Part shown: positions 22,633 through 32,382 of the stretch, in pieces
How positions within the stretch are numbered: position 1 is the first letter of the stretch
How the letters are laid out: every line of letters starts with the position of its first letter
Source: Erythrobasidium yunnanense
Lineage: Eukaryota; Basidiomycota; Cystobasidiomycetes; Erythrobasidiales; Erythrobasidiaceae
Assembly: GCA_001600175.1 (NCBI GenBank)
Contig: BCJC01000005.1
Span: 1,034,471-1,098,470 of the forward strand
Length of the DNA: 64,000 nt
Direction of reading: 5' to 3'
The notes under the pieces: generated by a model
What the model saw: only the letters and a program-made list of their open reading frames with translations
What the model was told of the DNA's origin: nothing
The model's database searches: none
Position numbers and translations under genes: made by a program

Positions 22633-23990
22633 ATGGCGCACAAACTCACCCAAGAACGAGACGCGGTCCTACGCGAAGCACATCGTGTCAATAAGCCTCT
22701 CTACCCGACTTCAAGACGTCGCTATGACGAAGGATTTTTCAGAGCCAAGTCTGACCTGCAATACGATGCCCTAAGATATGTCAACGCAGCTCTGCGACCG
22801 GCTCAGCAGGCTCCGGACACCGGCTCCATCCCATTCTACTCGCGATCAGAGTCAAACGCGCCGATGAGAGACATCCCAGGCTTCGTGTAGGTATTGCGTT
22901 CCTCTCGACAAAGAAAGAGAATGCTTGAAGATCTGTTTTTGCAGTTGCGAGGTTGGCACTTGCGAGTACTACGCGGCCGATAGAAGTCTCAACAAAGTAA
23001 GCGAAAAGAAGAACGATTATCCGGTAGGCAAGAAGGCTATGTCCGCCTTCATTCGACAAAGCCAGGAAAACATGATACGACACCTGCTGGCCGAGCACCG
23101 ATCAATCATGGCGGAACAATGTTCTATCTGCAGTACGTCAATAAAGACGAGCTCACAGGTCTCAGATGTTTTGAGAAAGCACTGTCGAAACTACCATCTC
23201 TCGCAAGAGACGCGACCCGACGCAATTCCACAGCATCTGGCACGGAGAATGAAAGGTCTCCTGCCTATCTACAACAAGTACAACATTACTCTTCCGCAAG
23301 AAACACTCACTCTGGCTCGAAATTTCGACAAGACGAAAGCTGGCGCGCTTCTCAGAGTTAACTTCCTGAACCCAGGCATACAGAAGAACAATCAAGGCTG
23401 GAAGGTTGCTGGACAACTGCCCCTCTTCGACTGTGGTGGCCGATTGGTCAACGTACTGGCCCCAGCGCTCAACACGCTCAAAGATTCCGACTATTCTCCC
23501 AATCATGTCAACAAGGATGCCTAGTGAGCCTCAATTCTATTCGTACGTGTACACAGAATTTGAGCCCGCTTACAGCTGCAAGTTCTGCGATTTCGAGCTT
23601 GGTGATGGTTACGAGGATGACTATGAGAGCATGTCGCGTCGGCACAAGCACTGGCTGGGTACTTCGCTCATCAACCAAGGAGTGACATTCGAGAGCTTGC
23701 AGCTGCCGCGACATTTGGATGCCGAAGACATCGGGTGCAGCAAAGCTCAACTGGACCTACATAAGAAAGCCGGTGCTTACCTCAGAACCGGGTCTGTGAT
23801 CTGTCAGTCTCACAAATTACGTTTCTCCAGTCCGGCAGAGACATGGAAACATTGGCGGGAGCAACATCAGATCCTTGAAAGCGAGAAAGAGTCGCGAGCC
23901 TTTTTATGGCCCAGCGATCTGCAATTTCTATTGGGCATCCAGAGACTTTCCTTCGGGCCAGCGTCCAGGCGGGGCAGCAGCGTCGCGTAA
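22633..23990 (+). CDS. Protein with four Cys/His zinc-finger-like segments, function unknown
   Basis: Three exons. An intron from about 22888 to 22944 joins 'MRDIPGFV' to 'CEVGTCEYY'. A second, 61-nt intron (after 'NNQGWK', ending ...CCCCAG) is needed to keep the frame into 'RSTRSKIPTILP'. The protein has four Cys/His clusters: C-x4-C ... H-x4-H ('CEVGTC', 'HLLAEH'); C-x2-C ... H-x4-H ('CSICSTSIK', 'KHCRNYH'); C-x2-C ... H-x-H ('CKFCDFELG', 'RRHKHW'); and a degenerate one with one clear Cys and H-x4-H ('VICQSHKLRF', 'KHWREQH'). The long gaps between the Cys and His pairs are not typical of C2H2 transcription factors. Nuclear, DNA- or RNA-binding function is only a guess. Confidence 0.6.
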
Positions 23991-24258
23991 TCGCGGTCAA
24001 AGCCTGAGTTAGCGGCTTATTGCAGAGCTGCCTTTAGTTTGAGTCCGTGATACAGATTAGTATGCTCGTCCTTTATGTCATATCATTTCACTATCTGCGT
24101 CTTGTATACGTATACAACGCCATTTCACGCCTCTAATTTCGTTTGCTCGAATTCATCGCAAATTCTGTTGTGACTGACAAACTCGGATATCTACTGCCTT
24201 CCAGGTATGCCTTTCTGATCAAGACTGTATTCGCGTAGCCGGCCAACAAAGAGGTAGA

Positions 24259-27200
24259 TTATAGCTCGACCCTATCTCTAACGGCCTGCGAAGCTTTACT
24301 CGCTACGGAAGAAACGCTTGAAGCGGCAGAAGCGATGTATTCGCTTGCGCCTTCGGGTGTGAATTCAGCTCCAAGAGCACTTGCGACACTGCGCGTAGCG
24401 GAGTGCAATGCACTAGAAATGACGTCTCCTGCACTGCTTGCTGTTGCACTGGCTTCGCTCAAGACTGAGTTCGCGCCGCTGTAGATGTCTGAAGCTGAAG
24501 GGATGCTTGGAGCGGCTTGTGAGATCGATGAGGCCAAGGAGGAGGCAGAGTTTGCCGCAGCATTGTAGACGGACTCGACATACTCCGCTGGACTCTCTGG
24601 GCTTGGTGTATACCCTGCAGCTTTGGCTACTGATCTTGCGCGCGATCTCACGGAGGAAGATGCGTCTTCAGCCAAGGCTTGCGCGTCAGCACCGACTGAT
24701 GCGGCAGCCGATGACGCTCGGTCGTATACGCTTGCTGCAAATTCTGCTGGGCTTTCAGGCGATGGTGTGTAGCCAGCAGCACTAGCAGCAGCTCGTGTGG
24801 CTGAGTGTATTGATGATGACAAGTCGCTCAAGACTCCTTGACCTGCTGAGCCAGCTTGGGTGTACAAGCTCTCCGCATGCTCTTGTAAGCTTTCTGGTGT
24901 TACAGACACTCCAGCAGCCTTGAGAGCCTCTCGCGTAGCTTGGTGAAGCTGGCTACTGAGTGTAGACGTGATATCGGACACAGCTGGAAGATCGGTAGTA
25001 CCAGGAAGAGTAGGCAAGAGAGCATAAGCGTCTCCAGCGACTTTCTGAGCAAGTAATTGGGCATTGGCAGCAGCTGAACTGATTTCAGCCGCCAAGCTGT
25101 CGGCATATGATGATGCTGAAGCACTTGCGGCAGCATATACTGATTCGGCTGAAGCTTGGTAGCCAGTCGCAGCAGACTGACCAGCTAGGGAATATGCCGT
25201 CTTGCTTGCTTCTGATGCGTAAGAAGCGAGAAGAGAAGATGCTGAGGCTTGATAGTCGGCGAGATAGGCTGTGGCCTGGTTGTAGACGCTGTTTGCGGAC
25301 TGTGGGAGGTCGGTAGGAGAAGGTTGTACGCCAGCTGCTCGTAGGAGTGTCTGACTAGCTTCGCCGTACGCGTATGCCAAGGTAGATTGAGCGTCATCTA
25401 GAGCTTTCTGGACATTGCTCGGCAGGAGAGCAGACGACAAGCTTGAAGCGACGGCTTCCAGCCCCGTACTTGCAGCGGAAGCCAAGCTCTCCACGCTCGC
25501 GCTGACGTCTGAGGCATAGACTGGAATGGCTGCAGTGGCTTCCGCCAGAAGACTCTCACCAGACTTGCTAGCAACCGAAGCCAGGCTTTCTGCAGAGCTA
25601 TATGCGTCATTACCGACAGACGAAAGAGGTAGTGCAGAAGAGTAGAGAGAGGCAGCTGAGTCTGTAGCTTGGGCAAAGATGCTGCTTGCTGATTCTTGGA
25701 TGTTCGCAGGCGTAGGTTCCGGTGTGCCAGCTACGATAGACACCGCCGACTTTGTAGCTTCCTCAAAAGCTCCCGCTACGGCAGCTGCTCCTCTGGCAGC
25801 TGCATCTTTAACTCCCAGAAATTCTCCCTTCGCCCTCTTCTCGCCTTGTACCCTCGCTACCTCAAGCTTGCGTTCGAAGTCGTTGTTTGCCTTCTCGATA
25901 TCCTGCTTCAGCTTGTTCAGTGTAGCTTCAACATCAAGCTTTCTATCTAGCGTAGGATGCGAAACCGTTCCATTCTTCAAGCTGAAAAGCTTATGGTGCC
26001 AGCTCCCTTCGATCGCAGCGAGCGTATGGTATCTCGTCCAATCTTTAGTCGAGACATCGTCCAGCCAAGCGTACCCATTTCCTAGTTCTTCTTGTGCTTT
26101 TCCGACAAACGTCTGGATCGTCTTGAAAGCCCTTTCGACACTTGTGAGTTCGCGAACGGTATGTGTACGCGCGTACGCATCCACTTCATCTTCGAACTCG
26201 TCGGCGGCATCGGCCATCTTTACGATCGCTTTACGTGCGATCAGATTGCCGTCTGATACTTTGCGCTCAACGTCCGTGCGCTCATCCCGGTCTGCTTTGT
26301 CCCAGTCTGTCGATAGCGAAGGTCAGCACGTTGTTCAAGGTTGAACAGTCGAGCGATACTTACACTTCTCCAGCCTTCCCAGCCATTTAACCGATTCTGC
26401 CTTGTACGACTTGATAGCGGGGTCAAATCTAATCGGTATATCTCTGAGCGCCGCTTTGCGTAGCGCCGACAATCTATCAGCCAATAGCGCCAGCTCCGTC
26501 TCTCCAAGTTTGGGAATCTCGACTTCGTAGAGATCATGGAGAGCTTCGAGCGCTTTTCGCTTTTCGGCATTCAGACGCACACGCTCGGCGTCTTCTTGTA
26601 GCTTGTGGGAAAGAGGGTCCTCTTTAGACTCGATGCCTGCGTCGCCGAAGGCAGTGGGCTGGATGGGCGCAGTCGTGGTGCCAATAGTAGCGGAGATAGT
26701 CGTGCTTTCAGCGCGGATTTCCGAGAGTAGCTCTGATGAAATATGATCAGTCAGCATGTTTCTCACGAGAATCTCTGCATGAGGAGACCTCACCATCGAT
26801 CTCATCCTGGATATCGCTCTTTCCCAGATCCGCATCCATCTGTTCTACCTTCTCATCGGCCACTTTCTTAGCCTTGTACGCCCATGCCTTATCTTGAATC
26901 TTGCTCAACTGGGGCGCGATATATCTCGACTGGAACCTCCTGACAGAGGGCAATACGTTATCTGACAATACCCGGCCAGTGAAGCGGAAGGAATTCAATA
27001 AGTTTGGGTGGATGTGCTTGTTGTATGTGTTTACGGATGTGGAGTAGGATGCGGCTGCTACTGGGAGAAAAGTATGTCGGAAATGATGCTGCGTCGTAGG
27101 GTAGACTTTTGAGATGTATGGATACGTCTTGGAGTACAGACTCGTGTAGAAAGGTTTGATCTTCCTCTGGTATTCGAAATATACTTCATCCACATATGGC

Positions 27201-27691
27201 TTCGCGTTTATGTCGTAGAGCTCTGTCGCCAATTTCGAATATCGATTGACGTGCGGCGTGACTAGGCGGTTATATTCCCCGCTTATCCTATCTGTATGCG
27301 GTAGAATAGCTCTATGCGAATGCGTCACTGCATCCACCAGTCTCGGGCGGACTTGTTTCTCGTATGCCGAATTGGCTTTCTGCACTTGGGGACTGACAAT
27401 CTTCGCAGCTTGGGAATAGTACGGGCTAGCAGCCTTCACGTAGGGTTCCGTTCGCGCAGATATGGTGTTTTGTGCTTGTGAGAGATAGGGTTGGAAGTAT
27501 GGCGAAACGTATGAGAGTGCTTGATTGCGGTATTGCTGTAGGTCCGTGTAGGATTTGCACACTGCGGGTGCGCGCGAAGGATCGTTGGGACATATCACAA
27601 AATACGCGATGAGCGCGTAGAGAGTCGTGAGCTGGATTGCCAGTTTCTTCAAGCTGAACCCAGAAGCCTGGTCGCGCGCATGAGCGTGCAT
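24259..27691 (-). CDS. Large membrane-anchored protein with Ala/Ser-rich tandem repeats
   Basis: Reads as one gene of three main exons, about 1,100 residues. The N-terminus has a membrane helix ('LAIQLTTLYALIAYFVICP') and then a Tyr/Pro-rich region with repeated 'YVSPYFQPYLSQAQ'-like segments. The middle has a conserved block 'NGYAWLDDVSTKDWTRYHTL' and a charged helical stretch. The last 450 residues are Ala/Ser-rich and hold about six diverged repeats, each containing a version of 'AAGYTPSPESPAEFAASVY' (examples: AAGVQPSPTDLPQSANSVY, AAGVSVTPESLQEHAESLY, AAGYTPSPESPAEYVESVY). Such Ala-rich amphipathic repeats resemble perilipin, apolipoprotein or LEA helices. Basidiomycete homologues exist, often carrying a spurious transcription-factor name. 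I propose no enzymatic function. Confidence 0.65.
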
Positions 27692-27720
27692 CGAGGATGC
27701 TAAAAAAGAGAGCGGGAGAC

Positions 27721-27745
27721 ACGTACCGTAGGCTTGACGGTACGT
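27721..27745. repeat. Perfect 9-bp inverted repeat after a stop codon
   Basis: ACGTACCGT, 7-nt loop, ACGGTACGT. It lies directly 3' of the stop codon (27746-27748) of the small gene on the minus strand and about 30 bp before the start of the next minus-strand gene. It could fold as a 3' UTR hairpin or serve as a dyad operator. Confidence 0.6.
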
Positions 27746-28147
27746 CTACTGTCCATAGTAGACCACGAACTGCTGGTCCTTGCCTGCTTTATTGTCATAA
27801 AAGCGGTCAGTGGGGCTTCGTCGACAAGTGAGTTTTCCGCACACCTCGTCTTCCTGTATCGATTACAATCACAAGCAAAGCATTAGTAACTCGCAAAACA
27901 CGTCGCCTTGTTGCAGACTGACGTAGAATTTGACGGGTGTTGTCCCAGGCTGAAAAGCAGCAGACTGTCTCGCGGGCGTCGTAGCAGGAGATACTGCCGC
28001 AGGTGAACTTGATGAAGCTACTCTGTTCTTGATAGGTGTCTTGTACTTGTTGCTCGTCGAAGGTGAAGCCTGTGGGCCTTTGACAAAAACGATGTCGTCG
28101 CTGTTCCTGCTGTTGCTGCTGCTGCTTGTTGAAGCCTTTGGAGGCAT
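27746..28147 (-). CDS. Small Ser/Thr/Pro-rich protein of unknown function, two exons
   Basis: The first exon starts MPPKASTSSSSNSRNSDD and is low-complexity with several S/T-P sites ('KTPIKNR', 'SSSPAAVSPATTPARQS'). It ends '...TPVKFY'. A GT-AG intron with a yeast-like TACTAAT branch site joins it to 'EDEVCGKLTCRRSPTDRFYD', ending 'QFVVYYGQ'. About 110 residues, no domain recognised. The intron is convincing because retaining it would end the protein after 17 unrelated residues. Divergent from RPB4 (365 bp between starts), and tandem with the large repeat protein, whose start lies only about 55 bp downstream. Confidence 0.55.
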
Positions 28148-28511
28148 CTAGCAGCGAGTCTTGAATCGAAGCAAGTACAATCCAATCCTTGAATTCAGGT
28201 TGATGTCGCCAGAGGAGAGCAGAGCAGAGCAGAGTGAAGGAAAGGCTCGTCCATTGCCAATTGTCATGCAGAACACGGCGTGACGTCGAATGTTTAGCAA
28301 GGACAGAGCATCGTCACAAGGGTAGTATGTACATCGTAGATACGTTACGACATTCTAGATCACAGCTCGCTCACTACTTTGTAGCAACCACGTCGAAACG
28401 CGGTTTGAAAACAACCCAGGTCAAGCTGATAACGATTTGACATCAGACGAGAAGAGAACAGCTTACTGTTAAGAACAGAAGTAGTGGGAAAGGGGGAAAC
28501 TCGGCGCTACC

Positions 28512-29161
28512 ATGTCGCACAGCTCGCACCGTGTCGCCAAACGGGCTGGCGAAGACGAGAATGCTGGATTGGAGCTCAACCTGGGCGGTTAGTCTGGTCA
28601 TCTAGCATGGCTATCATCGATGGTTCAGCTCAACTCTGCTCTCTGGGTTTGCGCCCGCAGACTTCGACACAGCCGGCTGTCTCGTCGTTTCAGAGGTGAA
28701 GATCCTCCTGGAGAAGAGGGAGAAGGCAGCAGACAATGCGTGAGGATGAAATATGAGCAAGAGATATACCAAGACTAATGCGATGGGAGCGCAGCGTCTA
28801 CAAGAAGACGGTCGACTTTGTAGCCAACTTTGCAAGATTCGGGACAGAGGATGCATGTGCAGCAGTCAGAAAGTGGGCGACTACCCATAACAACGACACT
28901 CAAAGCAACTGTTCTGATGCTGTGTGTTGTGGCAGAGCCCTGCAGAAGGACCCCACACTGAAGCAGTTCGAGGTCGCCCAGCTGGCAAACCTATGTCCAA
29001 GCGATGCAGAGGAAGCTAAAGCGTTAATACCAAGGTGCCTCACTCCTCTCTATAGCATCATGACTATGCTGATGCTTGTTATGTACAGCCTCGCCAGCAG
29101 AGACGATGATGCCCTGCAGCTCATCCTAAATGAGCTGGCGGCACTGAGGCGCTTTCAGTGA
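28512..29161 (+). CDS. RPB4: RNA polymerase II subunit Rpb4
   Basis: A component of the Rpb4/7 stalk of RNA polymerase II, acting in initiation and mRNA decay. Five exons. After a short N-terminus (MSHSSHRVAKRAGEDEN) the core has 'LVVSEVKILLEKREKAADN' (family: SE...LLE.R), 'VYKKTVDFVANFARFGTED', 'AAVRKALQKDPTLKQFEVAQ' split by an intron, 'LANLCPSDAEEAKALIPSL' split by the last intron, and ends 'LNELAALRRFQ'. These follow the yeast and human subunit almost block by block. Each of the four introns restores the family reading. Confidence 0.93.
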
Positions 29162-29599
29162 GACAATCTAACGCTATCTGTATCCCGCATCCATGTCTTT
29201 CTCTCTGAGCAGTTTCGTACATCTGGTATTGTAGTGGTATAACAAGCTGTCTTCTTTCTTTAGATGTGCTGCGCTCGCATAACACAGCATTGAACGATGC
29301 TGATGGTGACTGTCCTCTGTGCTCTTCTTCTAGCTAGTTACAAGCTGCTCTACAACAGTGACATTATTCATCATTTACTGCTAGTCGGCTGTCAATCACT
29401 GCCTTGTTTTTCGTCCAGGCACGCAGCACTCTACGCGGCAAATTCCCAGGTCTTGGCTCATTCTTCTTTCTTTTCATCGTATCAACAGCATCTTCGTAGA
29501 CCTCTCTTCATCAACATCCAACCAAACATCTCAAGAAGGAACTCGATATTTGGACGACAGCACCTGTCATACCCAAACAAACCTGAGTGGCCATTAGTC
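29162..29599. other. Intergenic, RPB4 3' region and GH16 promoter
   Basis: About 440 bp, AT-richer and pyrimidine-rich towards the GH16 start. An open frame starting at 29297 overlaps the GH16 first exon, but it shows no domain and is taken as chance. Confidence 0.4.
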
Positions 29600-31230
29600 A
29601 TGAAAGCGGCAATTCTCGCAGCCGCTCTGGCAGCCCAATTGGCATCTGCACTCAACACTACGCTCATTCAAGAATACGCCGGACAATCCTTCTTCGATAC
29701 ATGGACATTGTAGGCTTGCTGCGAATACGCCACTTGGCTCGACGAGCTCGCAAGGAACAGAGTGTTGAGATTCTGAAACGACAGTAACGCGTCTGTCATT
29801 GATAATACCACGTATGGTGAGTAACTTGAAAAGGCTAGAAAGCAAGAAGAAGAGAAGCTGCGGATTTGTCATATCTGACAATTTGGCAAACAGGCAATAT
29901 CCAGTAAGCGTACCTGCTTTTCGTACATCGCCTTTGTCGTATCTAACACTCGGTCATTGTGCAGCTACCTATCGCGAGAAGCAAGTACAGCTTCAAACCT
30001 TACATATGTCAATACCGCTGGAAACGCGATCATCAAGGCAAGTCGCTGGAAGCTCACATTCGTCACATTACTCGCAGCTCCTCATCTAATCTCCTCGTAT
30101 TGCCAGGTCGATAATACAACATCCGGCGCCAACGACCCCACTTTCGGAAGGAACAGCATAAAACTAGTCTCGAATGCTTCGTATTCTCTAGGGACACTCT
30201 TCATCGTCGATGCAGTTCATCTGCCGTACGGTTGCTCAGGTAAGATCGTATATTTCCATGCGACGTGAACTTCGCTAATTCGCACTTCGACAGTGTGGCC
30301 TGCGATATGGACGCTGAGTAGCGTGACGAAGGACGATGAGGGCGGAGAGATCGGTAAGTACACTTTGTCTGCGAGCATATAATGCGAGCTTTGCTGACGA
30401 TTCGTTCAAGACATTTGGGAGTCAGGTCGGTAGAGCATTGCCAGATCAAAACATCTGAAGCTCATCAGATTGTTTCAGTCAACCAAATGCAGAACGCTCA
30501 ATATACTCTGCACACCCGAGCTGGGTGCACGCAGTCGAATAACACGGCACTTCCGTACATTGGCTCTGTAATCTCGACAGATTGCGACTATAAAGTCAAT
30601 GGCAACCAAGGCTGCGCGACTCGCGATAACAGGACAGCTACGTAAGAGTTCTCTACCTTGAATGCGCAGGCGGACATGACTCACCGATCAAATTTCAGGA
30701 CCGGTGCTCCTTTCGCTACCCAGGGAGGAGGCGTCTTCGCGACTCTCTGGGACGCCAATGGGATTCAGACCTGGTTCTTTCCCCGCGGTTCCATTCCTTC
30801 CGACATCGCTTCCGGCAGTCCAGATCCCGATACGTGGGGTGCAGCCGCTGCTTCCTGGCCATCAACGACCTGCAATACGTCCGACTACTTCACTGAGCAG
30901 AACATCATTATCAACATCACTCTATGTGGCGCATGGGCTGGTAACGCCGTAGAGTTCGCAAAGACATGTTCGGGGCTATGCACGGACTACATTGCGGATC
31001 CGGCGAACTTCGATAATGCATATTTCGAGTTGGCATCTATCAAGACATACTCGGGTGGAAGGACGACGCCTACGATCTCCAATAGTACGCAGGAGGCAAA
31101 TACATCGATGGGCACAGTGGGATCGGCAGGAAAAGCTAGTAATCAGCCATCTGGAGGCGCATCATCAGCCGCATCGGCTAGTGTATTGACAGCAGCCGCA
31201 GCTGGTCTCGCAGCCCTCGCAGCCTTTTGA
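29600..31230 (+). CDS. GPI-anchored GH16 beta-glucanase/transglycosylase-like protein
   Basis: The start at 29600 gives a signal peptide (MKAAILAAALAAQLASA). The GH16 fold blocks are 'YVNTAGNAIIKVDNTTSG', 'GRNSIKLVSNASYSLGTLFI', 'LPYGCSVWPAIWTLSS' and then the catalytic signature 'GGEIDIWESVN' (E-x-D-x-x-E, nucleophile and acid/base). 'QYTLHTRAGC' and 'FATLWDANGIQTWFFPRGSI' follow. The C-terminus is Ser/Thr/Gly-rich and ends in a hydrophobic Ala-rich tail, a GPI signal. This matches fungal MLG1-like endo-1,3(4)-beta-glucanase relatives in cell-wall remodelling. Introns are many and small: a GC-AG intron lies at 30038-30106, and a 15-nt exon (30411-30425) encodes D-I-W-E-S of the active site. 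Confidence 0.85.
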
Positions 31231-31362
31231 GGTGGTGCAAACTTATTTCGTTCCTTGCATTATACGAGCTACAACTTCGAATCACGATGCTTGTTCACGT
31301 TGTACTTTACATAATTGCATTCATCAGACTACTAGAGCATGGACAATACTGCATTATTACGA

Positions 31363-31978
31363 CTATATAAGGGAGACCCTTGACTCGTGAAACGAAGTAG
31401 AGGAGAACGGCTGTTCAGGATTAAGCCTTAAGAAATGGTGATCTGAGCTGAGGTCGGCTCCTTGGCCTTGGAAGGCAGAATGATCTAAAGTCTGAGCGTC
31501 ACCTTCCTGGCCTCGCGCTACCTGCGGGGCAGAGCTTACCTTCAAGATACCATTCTCCATAGATGCTCTGATCTCTTCCGCCTTGATTCCAGCTGAAACT
31601 TGCAGAGCGCGTGTGAAGGACCCGAATGCCCGCTCGCGATGCGTAACGTGGTGGTCCGAGTCGGTATATTCGGCGTCTTCTTTTGTGGATCCACTGATGG
31701 TAAGTCTGTCATTGACGAGATCCACTTTGACGTCCTCCTTCTTGACTCCAGGAAGCTCCGCCAAGACTGTTACGGTGTCCTGTAGGAGTCCGTTGTCAGC
31801 AACAGACCCGCTAAAGAAAGGATGATCAGCGGCTTACCTCGTTCTGAAGGACATCAAACTTGGGAAGTACACGTCCTGAGAGACCATTGAGTGCCCCATT
31901 GATGATAGGAGGCAGTCTGCTGCTGAGAACCCGATCGAATTCTGCGTCGTTATCGAAGAAAAGTCTAGCGAGAGCCAT
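31363..31978 (-). CDS. Small heat-shock protein (HSP20/alpha-crystallin family)
   Basis: A chaperone that binds unfolding proteins. The start at 31978 gives 'MALARLFFDNDAEFDRVL', then an intron, then the alpha-crystallin domain: 'TVLAELPGVKKEDVKVDLVN', 'DRLTISGSTKED', 'HRERAFGSFTRALQVSAGI' and 'ASMENGILKV' (family: A...NGVL.V). The usual short I-x-I/V tail is not obvious. The frame instead continues for about 55 residues rich in Asp/His/Ser to a stop at 31363. The last part may be altered by an intron starting right after 'ILK' (GTAAGC is present), so the C-terminus is uncertain. The upstream region has a TATA-like box and heat-shock-element-like repeats. Confidence 0.85.
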
Positions 31979-32043
31979 GATGTTATGCGTTTTGTGAGCT
32001 GTGAGAATTAAGAAGAGATGCTGAACCTCGGAAAGGCCAGCTC

Positions 32044-32100
32044 TATATACTTGTCATACCCACTCATCGAAAGAGCCGGAAGTTTCTAGCACTTTCTGCC
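32044..32100 (-). promoter_or_regulatory. TATA-like box and heat-shock-element-like site upstream of HSP20
   Basis: Upstream of the minus-strand hsp20 start lie a TATATA-type run (32044-32049) and, about 30 bp further out, GAA-gt-TTC-ta-GCA (32079-32091), preceded by another GAA unit. Alternating nGAAn/nTTCn units with 2-bp spacing are the Hsf1 binding pattern. The third unit is imperfect, so binding is inferred. Confidence 0.4.
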
Positions 32101-32382
32101 ACGTTGACAAGCTGAAGTGGGGCAGAACTCATGAAAGGTTCGATGTCGAACGAGCACGATACGGACCTAGAGAGCACCAGAAATGTCTACTCACTGGTCT
32201 AGTGACCATGTGCCGATATTGCCACCCTGGATAGTCAGCATTTCCAGGCGGGCAGTCAGTCGAGAATCACCGCTACCATACATTTGTGTACCGCTGCTTC
32301 TGTACTGCGTTTTGAGCCGTTAGGTGTACCGGAGGATGGAAAGCATTTTAGAGGGTAGGAGCTGCGGAGGGATGGTACAACA
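32101..32382. other. Intergenic between hsp20 promoter and RAD17 3' end
   Basis: The remainder of the gap upstream of hsp20. RAD17 runs in the same direction and ends at 32383. No gene or repeat seen. Confidence 0.4.

Noticed and set aside
25679-26344. Plus-strand frame opposite the Ala/Ser repeat protein
   Set aside because: A shadow of the biased minus-strand codons; Ser/Leu-rich and without motifs.
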